64,000 nucleotides of DNA. It comes from Lachnospiraceae bacterium (GTDB lineage Bacteria > Bacillota > Clostridia > Lachnospirales > Lachnospiraceae). Below are positions 25,717 through 34,472 of this stretch, piece by piece (position 1 is the first letter of the stretch; each line of letters starts with the position of its first letter). The notes beneath the pieces are model-generated. The model saw only the letters and a program-made list of their open reading frames with translations, was not told where the DNA came from and searched no databases. The position numbers and the translations under genes were made by a program. The stretch spans positions 62,001-126,000 of the forward strand of contig SVEQ01000005.1 in NCBI GenBank assembly GCA_015057325.1, read 5' to 3'.

Positions 25717-26217
25717 CTATTTATCGGCAAGCAACTCATTTAATTTGTCTACAACCAAATCCGCTACTGCCATTTTGTAGGCAAGACGGTTTTCCATCGG
25801 AAGAAGTTCTTCATAATAAGAAGTAATCTCTCCATCATAACTTATCGCAAAATACACCTGACCCGGAACCGAGCTTGCTGCATTTGCAGGGTCAACGTTA
25901 CCCATTGTTCCGGTAACACCGACTCCAATATTTGCGTGATACTTCTTTCTGCACACCTCTGCCATGGCGCGAGCTGTCTCTTCCGAATATACGGAATATT
26001 TATGGATAGTTTCTGCAGGTACTCCTTCTAATATTTTTGCTTCATTAGAATAAGTAATGCATGCACCCTTAATTATTGCTGATGATCCCTCGGTGTCTGT
26101 GATAAGGCTTGCAATCTGTCCTGCAGTTGCACTTTCCATGGTTGTGATTGTGAGTTTCTTTTCGATCAAAGCACAAGTCAAATCCTCATACTTCTTTCTG
26201 ATTTCTGTAAAATCCAT
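25717..26217 (-). CDS. pncC: CinA-type nicotinamide-nucleotide amidohydrolase (PncC-like)
   Basis: The protein has 166 residues from ATG 26217 (AAGGAG 8 nt upstream; the frame is open to 26253). It is the C-terminal CinA domain alone: TMESATAGQIASLITDTEGSS with the catalytic Ser-Ala-Thr core, YSNEAK, and VGVTGTMGNVDP. The family deamidates NMN to NaMN, a NAD-recycling step. The usual TESCTGG core motif is altered here to MESATAG but the Ser is kept. Its Gly-rich end and length match stand-alone PncC proteins. It is upstream of uraA on the same strand. Confidence 0.8.
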   Translation of the reverse strand: MDFTEIRKKYEDLTCALIEKKLTITTMESATAGQIASLITDTEGSSAIIKGACITYSNEAKILEGVPAETIHKYSVYSEETARAMAEVCRKKYHANIGVGVTGTMGNVDPANAASSVPGQVYFAISYDGEITSYYEELLPMENRLAYKMAVADLVVDKLNELLADK

Positions 26218-26300
26218 AATCATCTCTCCTTCTGGGCATAAAAATAAGGGCACTGTCCCATACTAAAATGTGACCATGCCCCTCATCAAACATGTTAAAA

Positions 26301-26375
26301 TCGGAATGACAGGACTTGAACCTGCGACCTCCACATCCCTAATGTGGCGCTCTAGCCAAACTGAGCCACATCCCG
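26301..26375 (-). tRNA. tRNA-Pro (anticodon AGG)
   Basis: A 75-nt minus-strand cloverleaf: 7-bp acceptor (CGGGATG/CATTCCG, one G-U), D stem GCTC/GAGC, anticodon stem CCACA/TGTGG with loop TTAGGGA, T stem GCAGG/CCTGT with loop TTCAAGT, and discriminator A. The anticodon at loop positions 3-5 is AGG, for Pro codon CCU. The C1-G72 first pair and A73 are bacterial tRNA-Pro identity features and agree. CCA is not encoded. An A34 Pro anticodon is uncommon in bacteria. Confidence 0.93.
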
Positions 26376-26506
26376 ATTCATGCTGTTTCTGCGCTTTTCA
26401 TAACATTCCCTCGCAGTCAGCATGATGTATTGTACATCATTTCTTTATAAATGTCACGAAAAATTTTTAATTTTTTTCAAATGTGGCCTGAAAGCACCAT
26501 TTTCCC

Positions 26507-26535
26507 TTGTGGATTTTCATTAAATATAGTATGAT
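26507..26535 (+). promoter_or_regulatory. Promoter of the HD-domain gene
   Basis: TTGTGG (26507-26512), a 17-bp spacer and TATGAT (26530-26535), about 40 bp before ATG 26577. Confidence 0.6.
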
Positions 26536-26576
26536 TATTGCTGTGCGAAAGCAAAAAACTTACGAGGAGAAATCTC

Positions 26577-27020
26577 ATGTTAGAAAAAGCCATCGAAATC
26601 GCTGTGGAAGCTCACAGAGGTCAGATTGATAAGGCAGGCAAGATTTATATACTCCACCCAATCAGGGTTATGCTCCGTGGCAGAAATGAAACAGAGCAGA
26701 TTGTGGGTATTCTTCATGATGTAGTTGAGGACACTCCTGTCACATTAGATATGCTCCGTAAGGAAGGATTTTCCGAGGAGATTCTTGATGCACTTTCTTG
26801 TGTTACCAAGAACGAGGGCGAGGATTATGGCGACTTCATTAACAGAGTAATCACCAATCCGCTTGCTACACGCATCAAACTCTATGACCTTGAGGATAAC
26901 ATGAATCGCGACCGCATTCCTTATCCGACAGAGCATGATGAGGCACGCTTTGCCAAGTATGAGAAATACCACAAAGTAGTTGCTGCCAAGGTCAAAGAAT
27001 TGGACAAACAGAATCTATAA
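26577..27020 (+). CDS. HD-domain phosphohydrolase, small ppGpp hydrolase-like
   Basis: The protein has 147 residues from ATG 26577, preceded by AGGAG; the longer frame to 26538 lacks a site. The motifs AHRGQIDKAG, ILHPIRVM and LHDVVEDT give the metal-binding His/His-Asp set of RelA/SpoT N-terminal HD domains. KLYDLEDNMNRDRI corresponds to the later RLxDxxxN motif. There is no synthetase domain, so it resembles single-domain small alarmone hydrolases (Mesh1/SAH). Hydrolysis of (p)ppGpp is inferred; another nucleotide is possible. It is followed 54 bp later by an aldose epimerase gene. Confidence 0.75.
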   Translation: MLEKAIEIAVEAHRGQIDKAGKIYILHPIRVMLRGRNETEQIVGILHDVVEDTPVTLDMLRKEGFSEEILDALSCVTKNEGEDYGDFINRVITNPLATRIKLYDLEDNMNRDRIPYPTEHDEARFAKYEKYHKVVAAKVKELDKQNL

Positions 27021-27074
27021 TATCGGATTAATCATGTAATCCGATACGTAATAAATTATCAGGAGGCGACACCA

Positions 27075-28085
27075 GTGAAAACAAGCTGCAAAGAAATAAT
27101 GTTAGACGGAGCACCCGTCATTGAAATGAAAGCAGGCGGTTATCTTGCAATAATCGCACCGACAGTCGGAAGTAACGTTGCAAGACTTCGCGACTGCAAC
27201 AACAAGATTGAGATACTTAGATATCACAAGAAAAAACCAATTACTAAGCTTACTGCAAATCCTTGTACTTACGGTATGCCAACCTTATATCTTCCTAACA
27301 GATTAAGTCATGGTGTACTTAAAGTAAGCGATGCTACATATCAGTTCCCTGTTAATGAGGGAATGTTCCAGAACTTCATTCACGGTTTCCTTCACACGAG
27401 AAATTATGAAGTTGTTGAAGCCAAAACCGAAGGTGACAAGGCAATCGTTAAGACTTGTTATGAATATAATGATAAGGATTTGTTCTTTGAATACTATCCT
27501 GTTTCATTCAAATCTGAGCTTGAGTTTGTGTTAGATGAAAAAGGACTTCATTATTCATTTACACTTACCAATACTTCCGATAAGCAGATGCCTTATGGTG
27601 TATGTAACCATACATCCTTTGCGGCACCTAATGTCAAAGGAAGTCCTGCAAAGGATATCCGTCTTAAGCTTCCTGTAGTTAAGCGTCTTCCTGTTAACTT
27701 CCGTCAGTTGCCGGTTACTCCTTTTAAGAAGGACTTATCTGCTTATGACGAGAACTACGCTAACGGAACTGCTCACATGATTAAGTTCCCAATTAACAAC
27801 GACATGTATGAGATTGCATCAATGGATGTTGACGGCAAGGATTTCCACGGTGCACTTATTACAGATGTTAACACAGGCAAAAGAATCTGCTACGAGGTTG
27901 ATGAGGCATTTAAGTTCTTCATCGTATGGAATGACAGAGGAACAAAGGACTACTACTGTCCTGAACCTATGAGCTGGATGATTGATGCTCCTAACCTTGA
28001 CCTTCCGGCAGAAGAGACAGGCTACGTTGAGCTTAATCCCGGACAAAGCAAGACCGTAACCGAGCGAATCTATACACTCGTATAA
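27075..28085 (+). CDS. Aldose 1-epimerase family protein
   Basis: The 336-residue beta-supersandwich protein of the GalM/COG2017 group has NRLSHG, FIHGFLHTRNYEV (first catalytic-region His), and GVCNHTSF (second His). A late cluster (CPEPMSWMIDAPN) corresponds to the Glu-containing end of the active site. It should interconvert sugar anomers. Its place just before cellobiose phosphorylase fits processing of released sugars. GTG 27075 is the start, with AGGAGG 7 nt upstream. A strong terminator follows at 28109-28142. Confidence 0.85.
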   Translation: MKTSCKEIMLDGAPVIEMKAGGYLAIIAPTVGSNVARLRDCNNKIEILRYHKKKPITKLTANPCTYGMPTLYLPNRLSHGVLKVSDATYQFPVNEGMFQNFIHGFLHTRNYEVVEAKTEGDKAIVKTCYEYNDKDLFFEYYPVSFKSELEFVLDEKGLHYSFTLTNTSDKQMPYGVCNHTSFAAPNVKGSPAKDIRLKLPVVKRLPVNFRQLPVTPFKKDLSAYDENYANGTAHMIKFPINNDMYEIASMDVDGKDFHGALITDVNTGKRICYEVDEAFKFFIVWNDRGTKDYYCPEPMSWMIDAPNLDLPAEETGYVELNPGQSKTVTERIYTLV

Positions 28086-28108
28086 CATAACTTTTTTCAT
28101 GATTTTTC

Positions 28109-28143
28109 ACCACAGTTATTCCACCCGGATAACTGTGGTTTTT
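28109..28143 (+). terminator. Intrinsic terminator after the epimerase gene
   Basis: An 11-bp perfect stem (ACCACAGTTAT/ATAACTGTGGT, 28109-28119 with 28129-28139) followed by TTTTTC. Confidence 0.9.
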
Positions 28144-28179
28144 CTTTGCAAAAAACTTCACAAAACGCAAGTCTTTTCC

Positions 28180-28208
28180 TTGTGTTTTTAAGTCATTTAT
28201 AATATAAT
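28180..28208 (+). promoter_or_regulatory. Promoter of cellobiose phosphorylase
   Basis: TTGTGT (28180-28185), a 17-bp spacer and TATAAT (28203-28208). A small stem capped by a CTTCGG loop (about 28219-28238) lies in the leader before ATG 28265. Confidence 0.65.
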
Positions 28209-28264
28209 ATATCCATGTGTTTGCCCTTCGGGGACAACTAACAATGAAAGCGAGGTATTATTAC

Positions 28265-30724
28265 ATGAAATTTGGTTTTTTTGATGATGCCAACAAAGAG
28301 TATGTCATCACATCTCCCAAGACTCCATATCCATGGATCAACTACTTGGGAACACAGGATTTCTTTTCATTGATTTCCAACACTGCAGGAGGTTACAGCT
28401 TCTATAAGGATGCCAGACTTCGTAGAATAACACGTTATCGTTACAACAATGTTCCTGTTGATATGGGCGGACGTTATTTCTATATCAAAGATGGCGAGAC
28501 TGTATGGAGTCCGGGATGGTCTCCTGTTAAAACTACTCTTGATGAGTATGAGTGTCGTCATGGTATGGGATATACTAAGATCACAGGTAAAAAGAACGAT
28601 GTTAAGACTGAAGTTACTTTCTTCGTTCCTCAGAACTATACAGGTGAGGTTCAGAACTTTGTAATCACAAACGAAGGTAGTGCTGCTAAGACAATCAAGT
28701 TGTTCTCATTCGTTGAGTGGTGTCTCTGGGATGCACAGGATGATACAACTAACTTCCAGAGAAACTTCAACACAGGACGTGTTGAGATTGAAGGTTCTAC
28801 AATCTACCACAGAACAGAGTACAATGAGCGTCGTAATCACTACGCTTTCTATACAGTTAATACAGATATCGATGGATTTGATACAGACCGTGAGACATTC
28901 TTAGGTCTCTACAACGGTTTCGGTGAGCCACAGGTAGTTGAGGCAGGCAAGTCTTCTAACTCGGTTGCAGACGGCTGGTCACCAATCGCTTCTCACTACA
29001 AAGAGATTACATTACAGCCCGGCGAGAGCAAGAACTTAATCTTCATCCTTGGTTACGCTGAGAATCCTGTTGATAAGAAGTTCGAGGCAGACGGCAAGAC
29101 TCTTAACAAAGAGGTTGCTCATGCTATGATCGAGAAGTTCAACACACCTGAAAAGGTAGCTGATGGTCTTGCAGAGCTTAAGGCTACTTGGGACAAGCTT
29201 CTTGGTATCTACACAGTTAATACTCCTGATGAGAAGGTTAACCGTATGGTTAATATCTGGAACCAGTATCAGTGTATGGTAACATTTAACCTTTCTCGTT
29301 CAGCTTCATATTTCGAGTCAGGTATCGGACGTGGAATGGGATTCCGTGATTCTAACCAGGATCTTTTGGGATTCGTTCATCAGATTCCGGACAGAGCAAG
29401 AGAAAGACTTATCGACCTTGCTTCTACTCAGCTTCCTGACGGTGGATGCTACCATCAGTATCAGCCACTTACTAAGAAGGGTAACTCCGATATCGGTGGT
29501 GACTTCTCAGACGATCCATTATGGATGATCCTTTCAGTAGCTGCTTACATCAAGGAGACAGGTGATTACTCAATCCTTGACGAGATGGTTCCTTATGACA
29601 ATGATGAGTCTAAGGCTAAGCCAATGCTTGATCACCTTATGGTTTCATTCTACCATGTATGCAACAACGTTGGTCCTCACGGATTACCTCTTGCAATGCG
29701 TGCTGACTGGAATGACTGTATCAACCTTTCATGTTACTCTGAGCAGCCTGGTGAAAGCTTCCAGACATATACTTCACCGATGTTCAAGGCAGAGGGTGGA
29801 TATTCTAAGACAGCTGAGTCTGTAATGGTTGCTACATTATTTACATACACAGGTCCTGCATTCGTTGATATCCTTAAATATAAGGGAATGGACGATGAGG
29901 CTGCTAAGGCTCAGGCTGAGATTGATAAGATGAAGAAGAACGTAATGGACAGCGCATTCGATGGCGACTGGTTCTTACGTGCATACGATAACGAAGGACA
30001 GAAGATGGGTTCTAAGGAATGTGAAGAAGGTAAGATCTTCATTGAGCCTCAGGGATTCGCTGTTATGTCTGAGATCGGTAAGGATCAGGGAGCTGATATC
30101 AAGACTCTTGATTCTATCGACAAATACCTTAATACAAAGCACGGACTTGTTCTTAACAATCCTGCATTTACTAAGTACTATGTTAAGTACGGTGAGATTT
30201 CTACATATCCTGGTGGATACAAGGAGAATGCCGGAATCTTCTGTCACAACAATGCATGGATCATCTGTGCAGAGGCTTATGCAGGTCGTGGAGACAAGGC
30301 ATTTGAGTACTACTCAAAGATTGCTCCTGCATTTAACGAGGAGATTTCAGACCTCCACAGAACAGAGCCTTATGTATATGGTCAGATGATCGCAGGTAAG
30401 GACGCTGGACGTTTCGGTGAAGGTAAGAACTCATGGCTTACAGGTACTGCTGCTTGGAACTTTGTAGCTATTTCACAGTACATCTTAGGTGTACAGCCTG
30501 ATTGGAATGGATTAAAGATTGATCCTTCAATTCCTAAGGAGTGGGATGGTCTTACAGCTACTCGTCAGTTCCGTGGTGACACATTCGAGATTAAGGTAAC
30601 AAACCCTGATCACGTTAATAAGGGTGTTAAGAGCATGACTGTTGACGGCAAGGCTGTTGAGGGTAATGTAATCCCTGTATTTGGCGATGGTGCTACACAC
30701 AATGTTGAGGTTGTTATGGGTTAA
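28265..30724 (+). CDS. cbp: Cellobiose phosphorylase (GH94)
   Basis: The protein has 819 residues from ATG 28265 with GAGGT upstream; the frame is open to 28217, but those 16 residues have no site. Layout: N-terminal beta-sandwich (about 1-280), helical linker, (alpha/alpha)6 barrel (about 320-730), C-terminal beta layer. The RADWNDCIN motif (residues 479-487) contains the catalytic Asp of GH94. The N-terminus ([23 protein letters not shown]) matches cellobiose phosphorylases rather than chitobiose or cellodextrin enzymes. It splits cellobiose with phosphate into glucose-1-phosphate and glucose in the cytoplasm. Codon use is strongly biased, suggesting high expression. Confidence 0.92.
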   Translation: MKFGFFDDANKEYVITSPKTPYPWINYLGTQDFFSLISNTAGGYSFYKDARLRRITRYRYNNVPVDMGGRYFYIKDGETVWSPGWSPVKTTLDEYECRHGMGYTKITGKKNDVKTEVTFFVPQNYTGEVQNFVITNEGSAAKTIKLFSFVEWCLWDAQDDTTNFQRNFNTGRVEIEGSTIYHRTEYNERRNHYAFYTVNTDIDGFDTDRETFLGLYNGFGEPQVVEAGKSSNSVADGWSPIASHYKEITLQPGESKNLIFILGYAENPVDKKFEADGKTLNKEVAHAMIEKFNTPEKVADGLAELKATWDKLLGIYTVNTPDEKVNRMVNIWNQYQCMVTFNLSRSASYFESGIGRGMGFRDSNQDLLGFVHQIPDRARERLIDLASTQLPDGGCYHQYQPLTKKGNSDIGGDFSDDPLWMILSVAAYIKETGDYSILDEMVPYDNDESKAKPMLDHLMVSFYHVCNNVGPHGLPLAMRADWNDCINLSCYSEQPGESFQTYTSPMFKAEGGYSKTAESVMVATLFTYTGPAFVDILKYKGMDDEAAKAQAEIDKMKKNVMDSAFDGDWFLRAYDNEGQKMGSKECEEGKIFIEPQGFAVMSEIGKDQGADIKTLDSIDKYLNTKHGLVLNNPAFTKYYVKYGEISTYPGGYKENAGIFCHNNAWIICAEAYAGRGDKAFEYYSKIAPAFNEEISDLHRTEPYVYGQMIAGKDAGRFGEGKNSWLTGTAAWNFVAISQYILGVQPDWNGLKIDPSIPKEWDGLTATRQFRGDTFEIKVTNPDHVNKGVKSMTVDGKAVEGNVIPVFGDGATHNVEVVMG

Positions 30725-30767
30725 TCCCCTAAGATTTCCTAATAATATGAATATATATTAGAAGCAT

Positions 30768-30800
30768 ATAGGAATCGCTATATCACGTGGCGATTCCTAT
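30768..30800 (+). terminator. Hairpin between cbp and the next gene (probable terminator)
   Basis: An 11-bp perfect stem (30768-30778 with 30790-30800) followed by AATTTAATA. The T tract is weak, so it may be a partial terminator or an mRNA-stability hairpin. Confidence 0.5.
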
Positions 30801-30821
30801 AATTTAATAGGGAGGAATAAT

Positions 30822-32432
30822 ATGAAAGTAAAACGAATATTACTCACACTTTTATTTATATTTGCAGTTTTTACATGCTTCAAACCTGTTAATGCCGAAG
30901 AACCTGACAAACGTGCCTCGGCCACTCCACTTGCTCTTAAACAAGTGGTAAAAGGATCATTTACAGGTGAAGGTAACGAAACTGCTTATTATAAGATTGA
31001 CATAACCGAAAAAACCGGTATAACCATATACGGATATAATAGCGGTGAACGCGGATTAGGTTTAGAACTTCGTAATTCAAAAGACAAATATGTTAGCCAT
31101 CAATCACAGGCTATATTAGCTAATTCAAACTACGGTTGGAGAACAAATGTGCTTGAACCCGGAATTTATTATATTGTTGTAAGTTCAAGTTACTGCGCAA
31201 TTGACTATGATTTGGCTTATTCAACCGAACCATATCCTGTATATACCGAACTTGCAAAGGATACAAAATCCAATGTGGCAACGGGAGCTAACGTATTTAA
31301 AATCAATCTTGCCTCTTCAACTGCTATAACAATATGTGGCAATCACGACAGCACACAGTATATTGACATAGATGTATACGATTACAACGGAAAATCCGTA
31401 ACCTGCGACAAAGGTTACAGATCGAACGTATTCAGTTTCAGATATAGAACCAAAATATTAAATCCGGGTATATATTACATAACCGCAGACAGCAAATCAA
31501 ACTATACGCTCTCTTACACCGGAGAGATATATCCTGAAGCAGAACAAATGGAGCGCGGCACCACATTATCTGGAACTATTACTTCTATGGATCATTCGAA
31601 TTTCTATAAGGTTGTTATTACAGAAACACAAAACATCACTTTCCATGTGACAAAAGACACCGAAACTTATTTGGGTTTAACCTTATTGACTAGCGATTCG
31701 ACAAGAGTGGATTTTTTGGGACAATTCAAACGTACAAAATCACTTACATGGTCACCTGACAAGAAAGTTAGCCCCGGAACTTACTATCTTAAAGTTGACG
31801 AGGAGGAAACCGAAAATATCAACTATAGTATTTATTGGCAAATTAGCGGACCTTCCGAGATTAAGAACCCACAAGTTTCAAAGGCAACTCAAAAAACAAT
31901 TACTTTAAAGTGGACCGCCCCCGCAAATGCTACAAAATATAAAGTATTCAAATATAATTCTGCTAAAAATGATTATTCTTTATATAAGACAACTACAAGC
32001 ACTTCTTGCAAAATCAGTGGTTTAAAGGCCGGCACGATTTACACTTTTAAAGTAATTCCTATCATGGTTAAAAACGGCGAAGATATTGAAGGAACCGAAA
32101 ATATTTTTAATGCTGCAACAGCACCGAACAAAGTAAAACTTAATGCCATCAAAAAAATCGGTTCAGGCAGCATATCAGGTGTTGCAGTTAATTATTACAA
32201 AGTAAGTTGGAAGAAAGTTAAACATGCTACCGGTTATCAGGTATATGTCAAAACGAAAGGTTCCGGTTGGAAACGTATTAGCAGTACCACGTCCAGAAAA
32301 TGCCAAATATATATCGTAAAAGGCTTTTCCGGTCAAATTAAAGTACGTGCCTATATTACTGCTAATTCAAAGTCTTCTTCATCTTCGTCATACGGAGCAT
32401 TTTCAAAAGTTAAAAAAGTTAAAAGCAAATAA
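30822..32432 (+). CDS. Secreted protein with PPC-like and fibronectin type III domains
   Basis: The 536-residue protein has a clear signal peptide (1-25, ending PVNAEE). It is followed by three to four beta-rich repeats of about 105 residues with the pattern GSFTGEGNETAYYKIDI and ILNPGIYYI, resembling pre-peptidase C-terminal (PPC) domains. Two fibronectin type III-like domains follow (about 348-435 and 440-530: TLKWTAPANATKYKVFKY; YKVSWKKVKHATGYQVYVK). No enzyme motif is seen, so it may bind glycans or proteins at the surface. AGGGAGGA precedes ATG 30822. It is 30 bp ahead of a lipoprotein gene. Confidence 0.75.
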   Translation: MKVKRILLTLLFIFAVFTCFKPVNAEEPDKRASATPLALKQVVKGSFTGEGNETAYYKIDITEKTGITIYGYNSGERGLGLELRNSKDKYVSHQSQAILANSNYGWRTNVLEPGIYYIVVSSSYCAIDYDLAYSTEPYPVYTELAKDTKSNVATGANVFKINLASSTAITICGNHDSTQYIDIDVYDYNGKSVTCDKGYRSNVFSFRYRTKILNPGIYYITADSKSNYTLSYTGEIYPEAEQMERGTTLSGTITSMDHSNFYKVVITETQNITFHVTKDTETYLGLTLLTSDSTRVDFLGQFKRTKSLTWSPDKKVSPGTYYLKVDEEETENINYSIYWQISGPSEIKNPQVSKATQKTITLKWTAPANATKYKVFKYNSAKNDYSLYKTTTSTSCKISGLKAGTIYTFKVIPIMVKNGEDIEGTENIFNAATAPNKVKLNAIKKIGSGSISGVAVNYYKVSWKKVKHATGYQVYVKTKGSGWKRISSTTSRKCQIYIVKGFSGQIKVRAYITANSKSSSSSSYGAFSKVKKVKSK

Positions 32433-32462
32433 TTTTTTCATATATGAATAAGGAGGAAAAAT

Positions 32463-33110
32463 ATGAAAACAAAAAAAACAAGTTTATTTTTAAGTATCAT
32501 TATGATCGCATGCCTCGTTACAGGTTGTGCATTCGGAGGATTTGATGCAAGTGCATACGTTAAATCTTGCCTTGACGCAAACCTTCACGGAGAGTTTGAG
32601 GAATACGCAAAGATTACCAATTCAGAAGTATCTGAAGTAGAGGATCTCTACAACAGTTTCCTTGACACAGACCTTTCATTCCTTTCAGTTTACAAAGCTG
32701 ATGATGAAACAAAGGCAAAGTTCCGCGAGCTTTTCATCAAACTTTACAAGAATACAAAGTATGAAGTTGGTGAGGCTACAAAGGATAGCGATGGCAATTA
32801 CACAGTACCTGTTAAGGTATATAAGATGGATGTTTTCAAGAACGTAATGGCAAATATCGAATCAGATATGCAGACATGGGCTGAAGCTCAGGTTGCAACA
32901 GGTACTACACCTTCAACTGATGATATTTATGCATACGTATTAGATTATATGTATGATGCAATTTCAAAAGAGGTTGATGCTCCTCAGTATGAAGATCCTA
33001 CTGACCATACAATCAAGGTTAGCAAGAACTCTTCAAACGCATATGAAATCAACCAGACCGAACTTCAGAATCTTCTTGAATCAATGATTGATCTTGAGAA
33101 TGCACAGTAA
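32463..33110 (+). CDS. Lipoprotein of unknown function
   Basis: The 215-residue protein has a positively charged N-terminus, hydrophobic stretch and lipobox LVTGC (Cys about residue 22), so it is anchored to the outer membrane face. The mature part is acidic and mostly helical (YVKSCLDANLHGEFEEYAKIT...), a pattern seen in many Lachnospiraceae lipoproteins of unknown role. AAGGAGG precedes ATG 32463. It probably shares a transcript with the upstream secreted protein and ends at a strong terminator. Confidence 0.75.
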   Translation: MKTKKTSLFLSIIMIACLVTGCAFGGFDASAYVKSCLDANLHGEFEEYAKITNSEVSEVEDLYNSFLDTDLSFLSVYKADDETKAKFRELFIKLYKNTKYEVGEATKDSDGNYTVPVKVYKMDVFKNVMANIESDMQTWAEAQVATGTTPSTDDIYAYVLDYMYDAISKEVDAPQYEDPTDHTIKVSKNSSNAYEINQTELQNLLESMIDLENAQ

Positions 33111-33126
33111 AGATTTGCAAAATAAC

Positions 33127-33153
33127 AAAAGCCATTCGTAATGAATGGCTTTT
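33127..33153. terminator. Two-way intrinsic terminator
   Basis: Stem AAAAGCCATTC/GAATGGCTTTT (33127-33137 with 33143-33153, 5-nt loop), with T runs on both sides. It lies between convergent genes ending at 33110 and 33181. Confidence 0.9.
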
Positions 33154-33180
33154 TGTTATATTCAAAACTAATTAAAGAGC

Positions 33181-33414
33181 TTATGCCTCAACACCGTGAG
33201 CCTTCAAGTACTCAATAACATCCTCAACAGTAGCGATGTTCTCTAACTCCTCTGAAGGAATCTCAACGTCATACTCTTCCTCAAGAGCCATAACTAACTC
33301 AAACAAATCCAATGAGTCTGCACCAAGATCCTCCTTGAAATTAGAAGCTAAATCGATCTCACTCTCGTCTACGCTAAGCTGCTCTGCAATAATCTCTTTT
33401 AATTTCTCTAACAT
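33181..33414 (-). CDS. acpP: Acyl carrier protein
   Basis: The 77-residue acidic protein is the standard ACP length. [18 protein letters not shown] carries the phosphopantetheine-attachment Ser34. ATG 33414 is preceded by AAGGAG; the frame extends to 33450 without a site. It carries acyl chains in fatty acid synthesis. Here it stands alone rather than with fab genes, so it could be a second ACP with a special partner; that cannot be decided from this window. Confidence 0.93.
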   Translation of the reverse strand: MLEKLKEIIAEQLSVDESEIDLASNFKEDLGADSLDLFELVMALEEEYDVEIPSEELENIATVEDVIEYLKAHGVEA

Positions 33415-33567
33415 AATACTTCTCCTTATTAACAAATATTCGGCACACACTTTCGAATCTCGCCGTTAACAACATTGACTATACAACATGATATATATAC
33501 TGTCAAGACACAAGATAAAAAAAAGGTAAAATATTTGTCGGCAAAAGGCGAAATATCATACTTTGTA

Positions 33568-34416
33568 TTAACCCATGAATGTCATCGGATCAACAGGAGT
33601 ATCACCCTTTAACATCTGGAAGAATAAATGATTCCCCTCATCGGCAAAACTGTCTGTCGGCTTACCGATAGTACCTACCGATTCACCCGCTTTGACGTAG
33701 TCGCCTTCCTTGACATACACCGCGTCTAACTGACCATATACTATGCTGTAATCATTACCTATATACATTGTAACCATGTTTCCATAGGTATTATCACTTG
33801 TAACCTTTGTTACTTTACCAAGATACGCATTCTTAACCGTAGAGCCGCTTCCCGACGCAATTAAAACTGCAGGGTTGCATTTATACTGATCCAGCGTCTT
33901 AAAATACACCGTAGTTTCCATGCTAAACGGAAGAATAACTGCACCCTCCACAGGCCATGTAAGAGTCTTGTCACTGGTGAAATTAAGTTCTCCCACATCT
34001 GCTGTTACAGGAAGTTCTGTGTTATCAACAATCGGCACCTCAGGCTCGGCTGCATTATCATTTGTCTTAACCTCTTCCTCCGAATCATCAGGGACTTGGA
34101 TATTCTTTTTCTCAAGTTCATTTGTAGCATTAGTATCCGGAACATTGGAAAGATCTTCTTCCTTATCTATATTGTAGCCGTACTTCTTCTCGGTAGTTCT
34201 CTTACTTACAGAATAATCGCTCGTTGTGTAGTCGTTGCCGTCAGTCACATCATATGAGTAATCAGAAATACCCATATCGTTTGTGTCGGTTGTTGTACCC
34301 TTTCTCATAGTGTATATTGCTACAAGCGTCACAACCGCAAGCAATCCTACGCCCAGTGCGATGTAAAATGCATTATCCTTAATCTTTTGTAATAATGTTG
34401 TATCATTGTTATTCAT
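33568..34416 (-). CDS. spoIIQ: SpoIIQ-like membrane-anchored M23 domain protein
   Basis: The protein has 282 residues from ATG 34416 (AGAGG 8 nt upstream). It has a short cytoplasmic tail, one membrane helix (about residues 15-37), an acidic Asp/Thr/Ser linker to about 145, and a C-terminal LytM/M23 domain (LTWPVEGAVILPFS ... HLFFQMLKGDTPVDPMTF). The metal ligands of active M23 peptidases appear lost: the HxxxD position reads N-x-x-V and the HxH position reads HLF. Thus it is probably a structural protein, as for SpoIIQ in the engulfment SpoIIQ-SpoIIIAH channel. It sits downstream of spoIID, as spoIIQ often does in Clostridia, with an L,D-transpeptidase gene in between. Confidence 0.75.
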   Translation of the reverse strand: MNNNDTTLLQKIKDNAFYIALGVGLLAVVTLVAIYTMRKGTTTDTNDMGISDYSYDVTDGNDYTTSDYSVSKRTTEKKYGYNIDKEEDLSNVPDTNATNELEKKNIQVPDDSEEEVKTNDNAAEPEVPIVDNTELPVTADVGELNFTSDKTLTWPVEGAVILPFSMETTVYFKTLDQYKCNPAVLIASGSGSTVKNAYLGKVTKVTSDNTYGNMVTMYIGNDYSIVYGQLDAVYVKEGDYVKAGESVGTIGKPTDSFADEGNHLFFQMLKGDTPVDPMTFMG

Positions 34417-34472
34417 ATTCATCACCTCTTTTTATATGATTGCCATAGAAGTGATAAAATATTCAACAATAA

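Noticed and set aside
28449-30389. Several long alternate-frame ORFs inside cellobiose phosphorylase
   Set aside because: They are shadows caused by the strong codon bias of the phosphorylase gene; they have no ribosome binding sites or domain features.
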